Shown one piece after another: positions 24,401-35,319 of a DNA stretch of 64,000 bases (within the stretch, counting starts at the first letter, position 1; the number at the start of each line of letters is the position of its first letter). Origin of the DNA: Luidia sarsii. Its lineage: Eukaryota; Echinodermata; Asteroidea; Paxillosida; Luidiidae. The notes below the pieces were generated by a model. It was not told the DNA's origin and did not search any database. It worked only from the letters and a program-made list of their open reading frames with translations. The DNA lies in assembly GCA_949987565.1 (NCBI GenBank), contig OX465104.1, positions 23,399,757-23,463,756 of the forward strand. Reading direction: 5' to 3'. Made by a program: the position numbers and the translations under genes.

Positions 24401-27400
24401 AAATGGTGGGTGTCTCCTTGAGACTGGCTCTTGCAGGGAGACATACATGCGTATAATGCATTGTGTTCCCACACACACTGCGTCGCAATTCATCAGCCAT
24501 CAACAAGGGATTGCCCTACTGTGTGATTAACACTGCGTGCTCTGTACTTGACCACAGAGCTGGTCGAGGTCGGGTGGTCGATTGGAATCTGAATAGCAGC
24601 GGGTACGTTGTTGTATCGTAGATGTACATGTACATGTACATGTACCCTGGTACTTGGACATTTAGTTCAATGCTGCAACTCGTTTACAAAATGCACTGTG
24701 AATTAATACAATACAATACAACACAATACAATCCTGTTATAAAAGATAGTATAGAATTACCAATGCAGAAACGTAATTAATAATTTAGTACAAGTTGGCA
24801 ACATTTAGGTATAGGGTGAAGCAAGAGCTTTTGTTCCCTGACCTACGGGACAGACAGACAACAAGGGGATGGACGGTACAGACGGGACAAGAACACATTT
24901 ACAGGTGTAAGACTTAAGATATGATGTTGCGTCAAGGAGATTCACCGGATAGTACTGGGCAAAGCACTGGGTACAGAGTGCTGCAGTGTATTTACTCATT
25001 GAGTGTGGCAGATCCTCTGTGATTCTCCAATTTGATAGTCCGACAAGCAGTCTGATCCGAGGCAAAGCATTGTGTGCAAAGTTGACAGTTACAGACCACA
25101 CAAAACAGGACGAGCTTGTCGACATCAGCATCTAATTATTGCGGGGGCTTTTAATGTTGTTTTCTTCATCCGTCCAAATCAGCTGCCACCCAGGATTGAA
25201 TACCGACAATCCTCAGTGGTTTCAACTCTTAGTCAGACAGCCATAACTGATCATTTCCTCATAATACAGCCCTTCCTGATTAACCCACCAAATACCGCAA
25301 ACCTTTTTTTAAAAATATTTTCTCAACCATAGCGACCTTTTTTTTTAATCGGGTTGGAACAATTACCAAGCCGCCATGCTCATGAAGTCAGGCGGTTTTA
25401 TGTTAAACCTTTTCTCAAACCCTGACCAAAATGACCTTGTATCCTGTAGCAAACATTACCAAGACATCACATTTATGAAGACAGACGTTTTATGTTAAAC
25501 CTTCTCTCTTCTCAAGCCATGACCAAAGTTATATTTCATCCTGTCAAAACAATAACCAAGATATCACTTTTATGGAGTCAGAAGTTTTTATCTGAATCAT
25601 TTTCTCAAACCCTGACCAAATTAACCTTTTTCGAAAAAAAGTGTCCTATTGGAAAAATGATTCAAGATTTGAATCTCTTCCCATCTCAAACCCTGACCCA
25701 AAAGACCTTTTTGAACAATTATCAGGACTCGGTTGCACACCTATGAAGTTTCAATGATGTGTCAATTTTGAAACCTTCTCCTACCAGTGGAACCTCCACC
25801 TTTAAAACCCTTACCCCTAATTCCACTGAGCCCAAAATCCACCTGGGGCCCAATATAGTGCTTTGCATTTCCCCATTCGTCATCCCCTCGTTTTTAGCTC
25901 TCAAGGTTAGCTGTGACTGATGACAAGACCAATAGGCTTATGGAGTTGGCCACTGCCTTGGGTTCATGATCTGTACCCGGTCCCAATGTCAGTGTTGAAA
26001 TTCTGCTAAGCTTGAGAATTCTTCCCATGCTGAAACAAGATTGACCATGCACCACCCACATTTCACGTGTTTGCCTTTGCCTTTTATTCCGATTTTGAGA
26101 ACTTAGCGTGAAACACATTGTGTAGAAGTAGAACTTTTGGCTGGCACCCTGATTCGATTGAGCAAGGTTTTTCGTGCAAATGTTGGTGTTCCATCGGCTG
26201 CAGGAAATTGGCTCTTGTTCTAGGCCTGTGAAATTAAACTCTTTACAACACTAGGAGTTGGGAGTTGGGGCAGGGACACCTTGTTACAGCATTGATGATT
26301 TGTTTTTATCGTTTCTCCGTCGCAGTCATCGAAGAAAACGGGGTCCGGCTGAAGCTGACCGTCACTGACACTCCGGGCTTTGGTGATCACATCAACAACG
26401 AGAACTGGTGAGAATTAGCTCTACTCTCTGACATTTTCGAGGGCCTGTTGTTTCCGTCCTAGCAGGACTTCTCCCAAAGGCAGACATTCGTATGGCCTTT
26501 GAGAAAGGTCCTGCTAAGATCGCAAGATCAGGCATCAGGCACTCGTTTTGAGATTTCCATTTTGATCGTTGAAGTCAGAAAACACATTTTCACATCAAGA
26601 TGAATTGTGCCATTCATAAGACCGGATTTGACTATGATTTTCCCGAACATTTTCATTCACAAGGCCTGACGCTTTGATCCTAGCAGAGTCCTTTGAGAAA
26701 GTTCTGGCTATGAACAAGGTTCATATGAATGGAGACAGTAAACAGTTTCCAACCTTTCTGTGTTACTCCAAGTTGTTCACCGACTGGAATGACATCAGCA
26801 TTTGAATGAATTTTGCCACTTGCAAACCTGCTAAATTGATCTCTTTTAATAAAAGAAAAATTTGGAGGGCCTGATGTTTTGATCGTCCTGTTCGTCCCTC
26901 GTAATTTTGTCTCTTTTGGAAAACTCGAAATAACTCCTAGTTTCTCAAAATTTTGATATCCAAGTTGACTAAACATAAAGTTGACCAAACATAAAGTTGA
27001 CCAAACATAAAGTTGACCAAACATAAAGTTGACCAAACATATAAAGTTGACCAAACATATAAAGTTGACCAAACATTGGCTCACACTTCCACGAGTAGCA
27101 AAAAAACCCACCAAGGATTAAAATCTATGAAATTTGCCTGCTAGTTACATATTTTGGGGGACAATACCCTTCAAAATTGCAATTGCTGGTGTGGGTCGAA
27201 CTTAGGGCAGACATCAGACTTGTAACACATTCTTGCTGTATGCTTTTATAAAAGTAAAATTTCAACAGTCTCAGACTGCCGGTATTCCATGACAGTCAGA
27301 AAAATCCAAAGAGGATTCAAGCCCTTACAATTTTAACTGATTACTTTCTGTCTTTCCTCCGCAGTTGGTTGCCTATTGTTGAATACATCAACGAGCAATA

Positions 27401-30400
27401 TGAGAAGTATCTCTCGGAGGAGATCAACGTGAGCCGGAAGAAGCAGATCCCCGACTCCAGGGTACACGTCTGCCTGTACTTCATTGCACCCACAGGCCAC
27501 GGGTAAGAACGGAGCCAGACTACCAGTTGGTCCTACACACGAGACCACTGCGATGCCTTTCTCCCAACGGGCATTTGAACCCTAACCTGGCCTAGACTCC
27601 TGTGCAAAAACCTGAAAACTCAGGTTGAGCGTTCAATGAGGGTTTGCCCTGCTCGACATAATAAGTGCTGAGTGTTCAGCCCGACTTATCTAGTGCAGAT
27701 GTTTTAGCACTAGAAAGACGTCCAAAGCCGTGTTCCCACAGGACTTTTTCTTCCGCGGCCACGCGGTGACTTACCGCGACATTCCTGAATGCTAGTCTAC
27801 CGCGCGTTCCCGCATGGACTCTTTTTTACGCCAACGGAATGTTTATTCGCCGTGCATCGAGGAGAATGTCCGATTATTGAGGCTGCTGTGTACAGTAACC
27901 TTTGGCCTAGGAGGGATATGACGTACTTTTCGCGCTGAAATCGTAACGTTGATAGTCAGCTACCGACATGTACTGTACATGTACTGACTAGTACTGCCAC
28001 TGGGTACGACACGCCACGTGAATATATCGTTGGCAGTTGGGTAAAGACAGGTCATTGTTTCTTCTAGTGCGACTACGAGTGGTAGTACGATGTCCGGTTT
28101 TGAGCTGACTGGTGATCTGCCAGCTCTCCTCTTTAATTGTTCTTCAGTATTTTCACTGGGATCAGAGCCAGTTAAAAGCCTGACAAAATCAATCCAACCT
28201 GACATATTTCACCGATGTCACGGAGCTTGAAGATGAGAAGTACAGTACATGTATAAGTATACAGCGTACAATTACAAATGAATGATTGAATGGTACATAC
28301 AACATGTATGTACATGTACAGTACATGTACGTGTAATGTACTGTACTGGCGTGTTGGCGTCAGGGAACCATACCACCACTTTTGCGCTCCTGCTAGCCAT
28401 TTCTGTGCAGTGGTGACGTAACGCAGGAAGCTGCTCTGTTTATATAGCGTTTTACAGCGTGGTCGCGGTAGTTTAACATGACAGGGCTGTTGCCATCGGA
28501 CTTTTTAGCGGCCCCGTTAAGTTACCGTGGCTGAGCGGAAGTCACTCCTCTCGCCCTGTTAGTTTTACATCACGGTAGCGGTACATGTAACTTTTTTTTT
28601 ACGCCGATGGAATGTTTATTCGCCGTGCATTGAATATAACTGTATGTACATGTAATGTACGTACATGTACAGTTACATTACAGTTAGTTTTACATCACGG
28701 TAGCGGTAACTTGACAGGGACGTCAGTTTACTGATCGTCCCCACTGGACTTAATTTTGTCATTCTTCCGCTCAGCCACGGTAGTTTGACAAAATTAAGTC
28801 CAGTGGGAACACGGCTTAAGACGCAGGGCCTGATTAGCAGTGCCTGACATTTCGATCCCAGCAAGACCTGTCTCAAAGGCCCCCCAAAAATATTTTGATG
28901 CTATGCCATGCCTGTCGCTAAACCGTTTTGAATCCACCGCATGACCTCGACCAGCCCGGTGGATTGTGGTTAAGACGTCTGTACAAGAACCATGGATTTG
29001 AACTCCGCCCGAGCCGCCTGATTTTTGGGGTTCAGCAGGCAATCAGGCAAAGCACTGATCGCTCAGTGCTTGTTACGTCGAGCAGGGCAAACCCTCCTTG
29101 AATTACATTGTCCTTGATGCAAACATCATGTTATATCCAGGTTAAGGGTTCCTCTTCTTCTTCTGGAGTCCCTCCTGTGATTAGACTCAGTAAGTACTGG
29201 ACGCAGTGAGTAGCATGTTGGTGTGAGTCCGGCTCGGTCAGCCTGTGTACATGTGCTGGGCAGAAGTGGGCACTCCAGAAGGCGGCCCATTGTCTCTTCC
29301 TCACCACATTCACAGATCGGTTGGCCTTGGTTGCAGTACCCCTATTTGGCCGTAGAAGCCTTGCATCAGCCAACTCCAGCACGCAGGCGATTGAGGCCCA
29401 AGGTTCGCAGTGTCCCAGTAGGAGGGACTCCTTTTTTGTTGGGGGCTGATGTTGACGTTTTAGAGAGTATTTTTGTCTCTTTTTTTTAACCACTTCGCGC
29501 CGGGTGGTTTTACAGCCCCCCATGACCGCCATACAGGGATTTTTGAACAATGCATCATTTTCACATCTCGCTAAACCAACGGAGCTCCGATTTCGGATGC
29601 CCCGTCGTGAAGTGGTCACCTGGATAGCAAACGTCCGGTGGATGACGCTTGCCTGCAAAAGTCGCGTTGTCACTTGCGTGAGACCGTTTCAAATGGTTGA
29701 CCGTTGCCCTTGACTGGACGTGGCGGTTCTCTGCTTTCTTCCAGTCTGAAACCGCTGGACATTGAGTTCATGAAGAGGCTGGACAAAGTGGTCAACGTGG
29801 TGCCCATCATCGCCAAGGCCGACACGCTGACCATCGAGGAGAGAGAACACTTCAAAACAAGGGTAAAACAAACAAACAAATTCAGAGAGCCTGACATTTT
29901 GATCTGAGTATGGCCTTCCTCTAGCCAAGAAGGAACTGCATAAAAATCATATCATATCTGCAAAACACATGGTTTTTCTCTATGCATATATGTGACCCGG
30001 AACAACGACATGAGGAATATCCCACCAAAACACTTTTTGCGTAAACAACCCCTGAAGTTAAAGTATCTTCACAATTCGATTGCAAATCAATTTTCCTTTT
30101 TTGTATTTTCCGGAAATTTGAAGTATTAGAGGATATTATATTTTGATATCATTTGAAAGCTAATATACTCTTTCACATCATTAGAAAACCTCAACATCTA
30201 AAAAATGGGGTTATCCCTCATTATGCTGTGCCGGGTCACATATGTGCATGGTGGCGCTCGTTACCTCCGCCCATACTTTTTCAAAGATGGCAGCCTCCAT
30301 GGTATTTCAGTCTGGCGCCCTCTATCGACCGTCTATAGGTTAGAATTATGTCTATGGTTGGAGTCTGAGCGGACTGCATTGGCAACAAGTCAGGATTTTC

Positions 30401-33400
30401 GTCCACTTTATCTTGTAGATAAAGCAGGCCTTGAGTGAGGCAAGCATCTCCACGTATCCCATGAAGGAGCTAGAGACGGACGAGGAGGATGAGAACATTA
30501 ACACACGCATCAGGGTAAGGCGCTTGCAAGGCCCTGTCTGTCTGCATTGGCTGTGGCTTCAAATGATGCATGGGGCTATGGGAGCTGCTTAGCTAGTGGC
30601 TGCATCCAGTTCCCATAGACTCATGTATTATTCCCAGCCAAAGCTGCTTTGGCCCTGTCTGAATGCATTGTCTATGGCTTCAAATGATACACAAGGCTAT
30701 GGAAGCTGCTTAGCTCGTGGCTGCGGCCAGTTCCCATAGACTCTTGTATTATTCCCAGCCAAAGCTGCTTTGGCCCTGCCTGAATGCATTGCCTATGGCT
30801 TCAAATGATGCACGGGGCTATGGAAGCTGCTTAGCTATTGGCTGCGGCCAGTTCCCATAGACTCATGTATTATTCCCAGCCAAAGCTGCTTTGGCCCTGC
30901 CTGAATGCATTGTCTATGGCTTCAAATGATACACAGGGCTATGGATGCTGCTTAGCTAGTGGCTGCATCCAGTTCCCATAGACTCGTGTATTATTCCCAG
31001 CCAAAGCTGCTTTGGCCCTGCCTGAGTGCATTGCCTATGGCTTCAAATGATACACGGGGCTATGGAAGCTGCTTAGCTAGTGGCTGCGGCCAGTTCCCAT
31101 AGACTCTTGTATTATTCCCAGCCAAAGCTGCTTTGGCCCTGCCTGAATGCATTGCCTATGGCTTTAAATGATACATGGGGCTATGGAAGCTGCTTAGCTA
31201 GTGGCTGCGGCCAGTTCCCATAGACTCGTGTATTATTCCCAGCCAAAGCTGCTTTGGCCCTGCCTGAATGCATTGCCTATGGCTTCAAATGATACACAGG
31301 GCTATGGAAGCTGCTTAGCTAGTGGCTGCATCCAGTTCCCATAGACTCATGTACATGTACATGTACATGTATTATTCCCAGCCAAAGCTGCTTTGGCCCT
31401 GCCTGAATGCATTATCTATGGCTTCAAATGATACACAAGGCTATGGAAGCTGCTTAGCTAGTGGCTGCGGCCAGTTCCCATAGACTCATGTATTATTCCC
31501 AGCCAAAGCTGCCCTTGTCTTAATGCATTGGCTATGAAGACTGTGGAATCATGACATAGAAAGCTTGCGGTGACACCATGCAGGCCATCACTATGGAGAA
31601 TGAGTAAAAAGAGCTTGAAGCTCAGAGTGCATGTAGTTAGAATGCGGTGGCACCATGAAAGTTGAAATCTAGCAGTTTCCTGACGATGGGCAGAGTACAC
31701 ACTACCTGAAACGTTGAGATACCGGCTCTTTTCAGAGCCACACTCCTTCTTGAAAGAGAAGTGGTGTCACCGCAAACCTTCCACTTACCACACAAGTTGT
31801 CCCTTTGGAAGGGTGATTGAGTGTTTCCTCAGAGAACAGTTGGTGAATCAGTGTGTCTGCCAGCGTGCTCTCTGCCTGTCGTCAGATTTGGCATGCTTCA
31901 GCGATCTCAGTAACACATTATAACCACCAGCGCCGCTTGGAATCCAGCCGTCTCACGACGACAGGCCAAGCACCCTGAGTTGTAATGTACCGGCTCTTCT
32001 CAGAGCCGGACTCCTTCTGGAAAGCTTGCACTTCAGATTGTCATCCTTCATTGCGTCTGATGAGATGGTTGTTGCCACAAAAGCATAGGCCCTTTTCTCA
32101 ACAAGCTAGTCTTTGTCATCTGTTAGACGCGGCTATCTTAACACGTGTTGCAGTTAGCAATGAAAAGCCTTTATTTCCCTATGGTTGCTTGACAGTGTAT
32201 TTTGTCTAGCAGTTTGCAAGTAGTTGTTGGTACGAAAGCTCACGCACTCTTCCCAACTGATAGTCTTTAAGTGCTGTCCGCATCATTCATCAGTTAGACT
32301 AACACAAGTATCTTTACACATCTTGTAGTTTACTATAGTTCACCTTTGTGTTACTTTGATTGTCCCAACAGGACCAGATGCCGTTTGCCGTTGTGGGCAG
32401 TGACAAGTCACACCAAGTGGACGGCAAGGAGGTACTGGGAAGACTCACCAACTGGGGACTCATCGAAGGTGAGGGAGAGACCGGTACCCTGTGCCGGTCA
32501 CCGGCGCGATGGCCATCTGGGCCCCAATGTCCTAGAGCCGCTTAACCCTAACACTTTGTAAATCCAACACGGTTGTGGTAATTTGGGGTTTCATAAATCC
32601 AACACGGTTGTGGTAATTTGGGGTTTTGTAAATCCAACACGGTTGTGGTAATTTGGGGTTTCTCTGGTTTCTAAACCCAGGAGTTACCGCACGAGCGGGC
32701 AGTTTGTCCGCTCCCGATGTAAACGTCTCCCCCGTAGAAAACTGAGTCCTATATTCTTGACTGCTCGGAATTCAGTTACCATTTGTGTGCATGAATAGGC
32801 CGGTAAGATAAGACTTGAAGGTTTTCATGGTGGAAATACCAAGTGGAAGGTTTGCGGTGACACCGTGCAGCACTTCTCTGTCATGGAGGAGTGTGGCTCT
32901 GAAAAGAGCCGGTAACTCAGATAAGACTTGAAGGTTTGCATGGTGGAAATACCAAGTGGAAGGTTTGCGGTGACTCCATGCAGCACTTCTCTTTCAAGGA
33001 GGAGTGTGGCTCTGAAAAGAGCCAGTAACTCAGATAAGACTTGAAGGTTTGCATGGTGGAAATACTAAGTGGAAGGTTTGCGGTGACTCCATGCAGCACT
33101 TCTCTTTCAAGGAGGAGTGTGGCTCTGAAAAGAGCCAGTAACTCAGATAAGACTTGAAGGTTTGCATGGTGGAAATACCAAGTGGAAGGTTTGCGGTGAC
33201 ACCGTGCAGCACTTCTCTGTCATGGAGGAGTGTGGCTCTGAAAAGAGCCGGTAACTCAGATAAGACTTGAAGGTTTGCATGGTGGAAATAACAAGTTGAA
33301 GGTTTGCTGTGACACCGTGCAGCACTTCTCTTTCAAGGAGGAGTGTGGCTCTGAAAAGAGCCGGTAACTCAGATAAGACTTGAAGGTTTGCATGGTGGAA

Positions 33401-35319
33401 ATAACAAGTTGAAGGTTTGCTGTGACACCATGTAGCACTTCTCTTTCAAGGAGGAGTGTGGCTCTGAAAAGAGCCAGTAACTCAGATAAGATTTGAAGGT
33501 TTGCATGGTGGAAATACCAAGTGGAAGGTTTGCGGTGACACCATGTAGCACTTCTCTTTCAAGAAGGAGTGTGGCTCTGAAAAGAGCCGGTAACTCAGAT
33601 AAGACTTGAAGGTTTGCATGGTGGAAATACCAAGTGGAAGGTTTGCTGTGACACCGTGTAGCACTTCTCTTTCAAGGAGGAGTGTGGCTCTGAAAAGAGC
33701 CAGTAACTCAGATAAGACTTGAAGGTTTTCATGGTGGAAATACCAAGTGGAAGGTTTGCGGTGACACCGTGCAGCACTTCTCTGTCATGGAGGAGTGTGG
33801 CTCTGAAAAGAGCCGGTAACTCAGATAAGACTTGAAGGTTTGCATGGTGGAAATACCAAGTGGAAGGTTTGCGGTGACTCCATGCAGCACTTCTCTTTCA
33901 AGGAGGAGTGTGGCTCTGAAAAGAGCCAGTAACTCAGATAAGACTTGAAGGTTTGCATGGTGGAAATACTAAGTGGAAGGTTTGCGGTGACTCCATGCAG
34001 CACTTCTCTTTCAAGGAGGAGTGTGGCTCTGAAAAGAGCCAGTAACTCAGATAAGACTTGAAGGTTTGCATGGTGGAAATACCAAGTGGAAGGTTTGCGG
34101 TGACACCGTGCAGCACTTCTCTGTCATGGAGGAGTGTGGCTCTGAAAAGAGCCGGTAACTCAGATAAGACTTGAAGGTTTGCATGGTGGAAATAACAAGT
34201 TGAAGGTTTGCTGTGACACCGTGCAGCACTTCTCTTTCAAGGAGGAGTGTGGCTCTGAAAAGAGCCGGTAACTCAGATAAGACTTGAAGGTTTGCATGGT
34301 GGAAATAACAAGTTGAAGGTTTGCTGTGACACCATGTAGCACTTCTCTTTCAAGGAGGAGTGTGGCTCTGAAAAGAGCCAGTAACTCAGATAAGATTTGA
34401 AGGTTTGCATGGTGGAAATACCAAGTGGAAGGTTTGCGGTGACACCATGTAGCACTTCTCTTTCAAGAAGGAGTGTGGCTCTGAAAAGAGCCGGTAACTC
34501 AGATAAGACTTGAAGGTTTGCATGGTGGAAATACCAAGTGGAAGGTTTGCTGTGACACCGTGTAGCACTTCTCTTTCAAGGAGGAGTGTGGCTCTGAAAA
34601 GAGCCAGTAACTCAGATAAGACTTAAAGGTTTGCATGGTGGAAATACCAAGTGGAAGGTTTGCGGTGACACCGTGCAGCACTTCTCTTTCAAGGAGGAGT
34701 GTGGCTCTGAAAAGAGCCGGTAACTCAGATAAGACTTGGAAGGTTTGCATGGTGGAAATACCAAGTGGAAGGTTTGCGGTGACACCATGCAGCACTTCTC
34801 TTTCAAGGAGGAGTGTGGCTCTGAAAAGCGCCAGTAACTCAGATAAGACTTGAAGGTTTGCATGGTGGAAATACCAAGTGGAAGGTTTGCTGTGACACCG
34901 TGTAGCACTTCTCTTTCAAGGCGGAGTGTGGCTGTGAAAAGAGCCGGTAACTCAAATAATACTTGAAGGTTTGCATGGTGGAAATACCAAGTGGAAGGTT
35001 TGCAGTGACACCGTGCAGCACTTCTCTTTCATGGAGGAGTGTGGCTCTGAAAAGAGCCAGTAACTCTGTAACTCTAAGCCTTCAAGCCCCAATCAGGTTT
35101 TGTAGGATCCTCTAACCGCTGTTCGTCTGTCCCTTGCCCCCCGCAGTCGAAAACCACAACCACTGCGAGTTCTCCAACCTGCGGGACATGCTGATCCGGA
35201 CCCACATGCAGGACCTGAAGGAGGTGACGCACTGCATCCACTACGAGAACTTCCGCTACGAGCGACTGAACGCCCACAAGAGGGTGGACAAGCCCGAGGA
35301 CCTGGAGAGCCGCTGCTGA
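21236..35319 (+). CDS. SEPT9-like: Septin, SEPT3/9/12 group (8 exons, N-terminal exon(s) missing)
   Basis: Septins are filament-forming GTPases of the cytoskeleton and cell cortex. Exons: 21236-21409, 22137-22274, 26326-26407, 27365-27502, 29745-29862, 30419-30514, 32372-32468, 35147-35319. All are bounded by AG/GT, all phases agree, and together they give 337 residues plus TGA. Visible motifs: P-loop GSSGLGKS split by intron a, switch II DTPGFGD, G4 AKAD, the septin element around [13 protein letters not shown], and WGLIEVEN near the C-terminus. [20 protein letters not shown] before the P-loop and the absence of a C-terminal coiled coil (it ends soon after YERLN) place it in the SEPT3/9/12 subgroup. 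The first exon opens with two bases of a split codon after a good polypyrimidine acceptor, so an upstream exon should exist; I could not find it. Oddities: Gly replaces the usual Ser after PTGH, and every intron from b to g carries repeats. Confidence 0.93.
22010..22120 (+). mobile_element. tRNA-derived SINE (family A) head, 3'-truncated
   Basis: GGAGGCCACCATCTAAGGGC, then A-box-like GGTAGCTCAGATGG and B-box-like GGCTCAAATCC. The body is absent. The element stops at the polypyrimidine tract of septin exon b. Confidence 0.75.
22137..22274 (+). CDS. Septin exon b (P-loop, switch I region)
   Basis: Encodes [18 protein letters not shown] through [12 protein letters not shown]. The acceptor is CTGCTCTCCAG and the donor is G|GTGAGG, phase 1 at both ends. 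The acceptor tract lies directly after a tRNA-like SINE head that ends about 16-20 nt upstream. A pair of inverted MITE copies begins 38 nt after the exon. Confidence 0.92.
22313..22545 (-). mobile_element. MITE, GAGCCGCTTAAGC family
   Basis: The inverted ends are GGGCCCAATTTCATAGAGCC and TCTATAAAATTGGCCC. It begins 38 nt after septin exon b and is followed three bases later by an inverted copy. Confidence 0.85.
22549..22790 (+). mobile_element. MITE, GAGCCGCTTAAGC family (inverted partner)
   Basis: Ends GGGCCAATTTCATAGAGCC and GATATGAAATTGGGCCC. Same family as 48385-48628, opposite orientation to its neighbour. The pair forms a foldback of about 480 bp. Partial copies lie at 22985-23038 and 23525-23620. 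Confidence 0.85.
23039..23280. mobile_element. Family B repeat foldback
   Basis: Arms 23039-23130 and 23189-23280 are near-perfect complements (start ATATGTCATGATGTTTGCGT). Both are 3' parts of the SINE-like family B containing CAGTGCTTTGCC and GTCGAGCAAGGGCAAAACC. Confidence 0.85.
23325..23520 (+). mobile_element. tRNA-headed SINE-like repeat (family B)
   Basis: Head: ACCAGCTCAGTGG, TGGTTAAGACGTCC, GGGTTTGGATCCCACC. A 19-bp piece (AAGACGTCC-TACTAGAATT) is tandemly doubled. Tail: GGCAAAGCACTGAGCACTCA. Confidence 0.75.
24292..24500. mobile_element. Truncated GAATCGCGATTC-family MITE in septin intron b
   Basis: Begins AGGGCTGTTTTCACAAATAA. Includes GCGAGCCGATTGTGGGTAGC and TCCCACACACACTGCGTCGC, then breaks off. 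Confidence 0.65.
25230..25760. repeat. Degenerate ~100-bp repeats in septin intron b
   Basis: Four or five imperfect repeats sharing CTCAAACCCTGACCAAA, ATTACCAAG and TTTTATGTTAAACC. Old tandem expansion; no gene seen. Confidence 0.6.
26326..26407 (+). CDS. Septin exon c (switch II, DTPGFGD)
   Basis: Encodes [20 protein letters not shown] followed by DHINNEN, with the Cys codon split by the next intron. The acceptor is CCGTCGCAG and the donor is TG|GTGAGA. The 4.05-kb intron before it is the longest in the gene and is filled with SINE and MITE copies. Confidence 0.93.
26962..27074. repeat. 16-18 bp tandem repeat in septin intron c
   Basis: About seven units of AAAGTTGACCAAACAT; later units carry an extra TA. 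Confidence 0.9.
27365..27502 (+). CDS. Septin exon d
   Basis: Encodes [19 protein letters not shown] through [12 protein letters not shown]. The acceptor is TTCCTCCGCAG and the donor is GG|GTAAGA (phase 2). The Arg/Lys-rich RKK and the CLYFI beta strand are typical of septins. Confidence 0.93.
27726..28816. mobile_element. Composite foldback element in septin intron d
   Basis: Begins GCCGTGTTCCCACAGGACTT and ends CAGTGGGAACACGGC. Inside are internal inverted pieces (TTGTCATTCTTCCGCTCAGC against its partner near 28775) and ACATGTAC clusters at 27966-27990, 28240-28350 and 28640-28680. It appears to be nested copies. Confidence 0.6.
28930..29130 (+). mobile_element. tRNA-headed SINE-like repeat (family B)
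   Basis: TGACCTCGACCAGCCC, TGGTTAAGACGTC, then CAGGCAAAGCACTGATCGC and AACCCTCCTTGAATTACATT. In septin intron d. Confidence 0.75.
29488..29616. mobile_element. Small MITE in septin intron d
   Basis: The ends AACCACTTCGCGCCGGG and CCCCGTCGTGAAGTGGT are complementary with two mismatches. It lies 129 bp before exon e. Confidence 0.7.
29745..29862 (+). CDS. Septin exon e (G4 motif AKAD)
   Basis: Encodes [12 protein letters not shown], then [15 protein letters not shown] and HFKTR. The acceptor is CTTTCTTCCAG and the donor is AGG|GTAAAA (phase 0). AKAD gives guanine specificity. Confidence 0.93.
29987..30244. mobile_element. ~258-bp MITE in septin intron e
   Basis: The ends are ATATGTGACCCGG and CCGGGTCACATAT. 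The interior is AT-rich and without an ORF. Confidence 0.75.
30419..30514 (+). CDS. Septin exon f (polyacidic segment)
   Basis: Encodes [20 protein letters not shown] then [12 protein letters not shown]. The acceptor is ATCTTGTAG and the donor is AGG|GTAAGG (phase 0). The acidic stretch sits where SEPT3-group proteins carry a polyacidic region. The 121-bp tandem array begins about 15 nt past the donor. Confidence 0.9.
30530..31512. repeat. 121-bp tandem array, 8 units, in septin intron f
   Basis: Units start at 30530, 30651, 30772, 30893, 31014, 31135, 31256 and 31395. The last interval is 18 bp longer because of an ACATGT microsatellite at about 31350. Each begins GGCCCTG and includes GCTTCAAATGATACACGGGG and CAGTTCCCATAGACTC. 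The array starts about 15 nt after the exon f donor. Single related copies are at 37775-37900 (minus) and 41100-41215 (+). Confidence 0.93.
31540..31800 (+). mobile_element. Dispersed element copy with histone-type stem-loop end
   Basis: Follows the 121-bp array. It contains an inverted piece of the 113-bp unit (31556-31590), a linker with CTGACGATGGGCAGAGTACA and, at 31722 onward, CCGGCTCTTTTCAGAGCCAC followed by CTTGAAAGAGAAG on the + strand. A further partial copy with an altered loop lies at 31985-32025. Confidence 0.7.
32372..32468 (+). CDS. Septin exon g
   Basis: Encodes [20 protein letters not shown] through NWGLIE. The acceptor is TGTCCCAACAG and the donor is AAG|GTGAGG (phase 1). 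AVVGSD and the WG-IEVEN element are septin hallmarks. Confidence 0.93.
32561..32665. repeat. 35-bp tandem triplication in septin intron g
   Basis: Units start at 32561, 32596 and 32631 (AATCCAACACGGTTGTGGTA). It lies next to a fragment of the GAGCCGCTTAAGC MITE at about 32525-32545. Confidence 0.9.
32807..35067. repeat. 113-bp tandem array, 20 monomers, with histone-type stem-loops
   Basis: Twenty head-to-tail monomers of 113 bp fill most of septin intron g. Monomers 1-8 (32807-33710) and 9-16 (33711-34614) are two nearly identical 904-bp higher-order units; four further monomers follow. Each monomer carries GGCTCTGAAAAGAGCC on the + strand, which is GGCTCTTTTCAGAGCC on the minus strand. Eighteen of 20 are intact; those near 34819 and 34930 have one substitution each. 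The 60-residue minus-strand ORFs in each monomer are a by-product. Confidence 0.95.
35147..35319 (+). CDS. Septin terminal exon h with stop codon
   Basis: Encodes [20 protein letters not shown] through YERLN and a short tail ending ESRC-stop (TGA 35317-35319). The acceptor CCTTGCCCCCCGCAG lies 80 nt after the 113-bp array. No coiled coil follows, as expected for this subgroup. Confidence 0.93.

Noticed and set aside
32917..35021. Repeated 60- and 98-residue minus-strand ORFs that could look like a tandem gene family
   Set aside because: One per 113-bp monomer, 113 is not a multiple of 3, and the frame resets each unit; the conserved feature is the hairpin, not the peptide.
32807..35067. CRISPR-like array
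   Set aside because: Monomers are head-to-tail with no unique spacers, and this is animal DNA.
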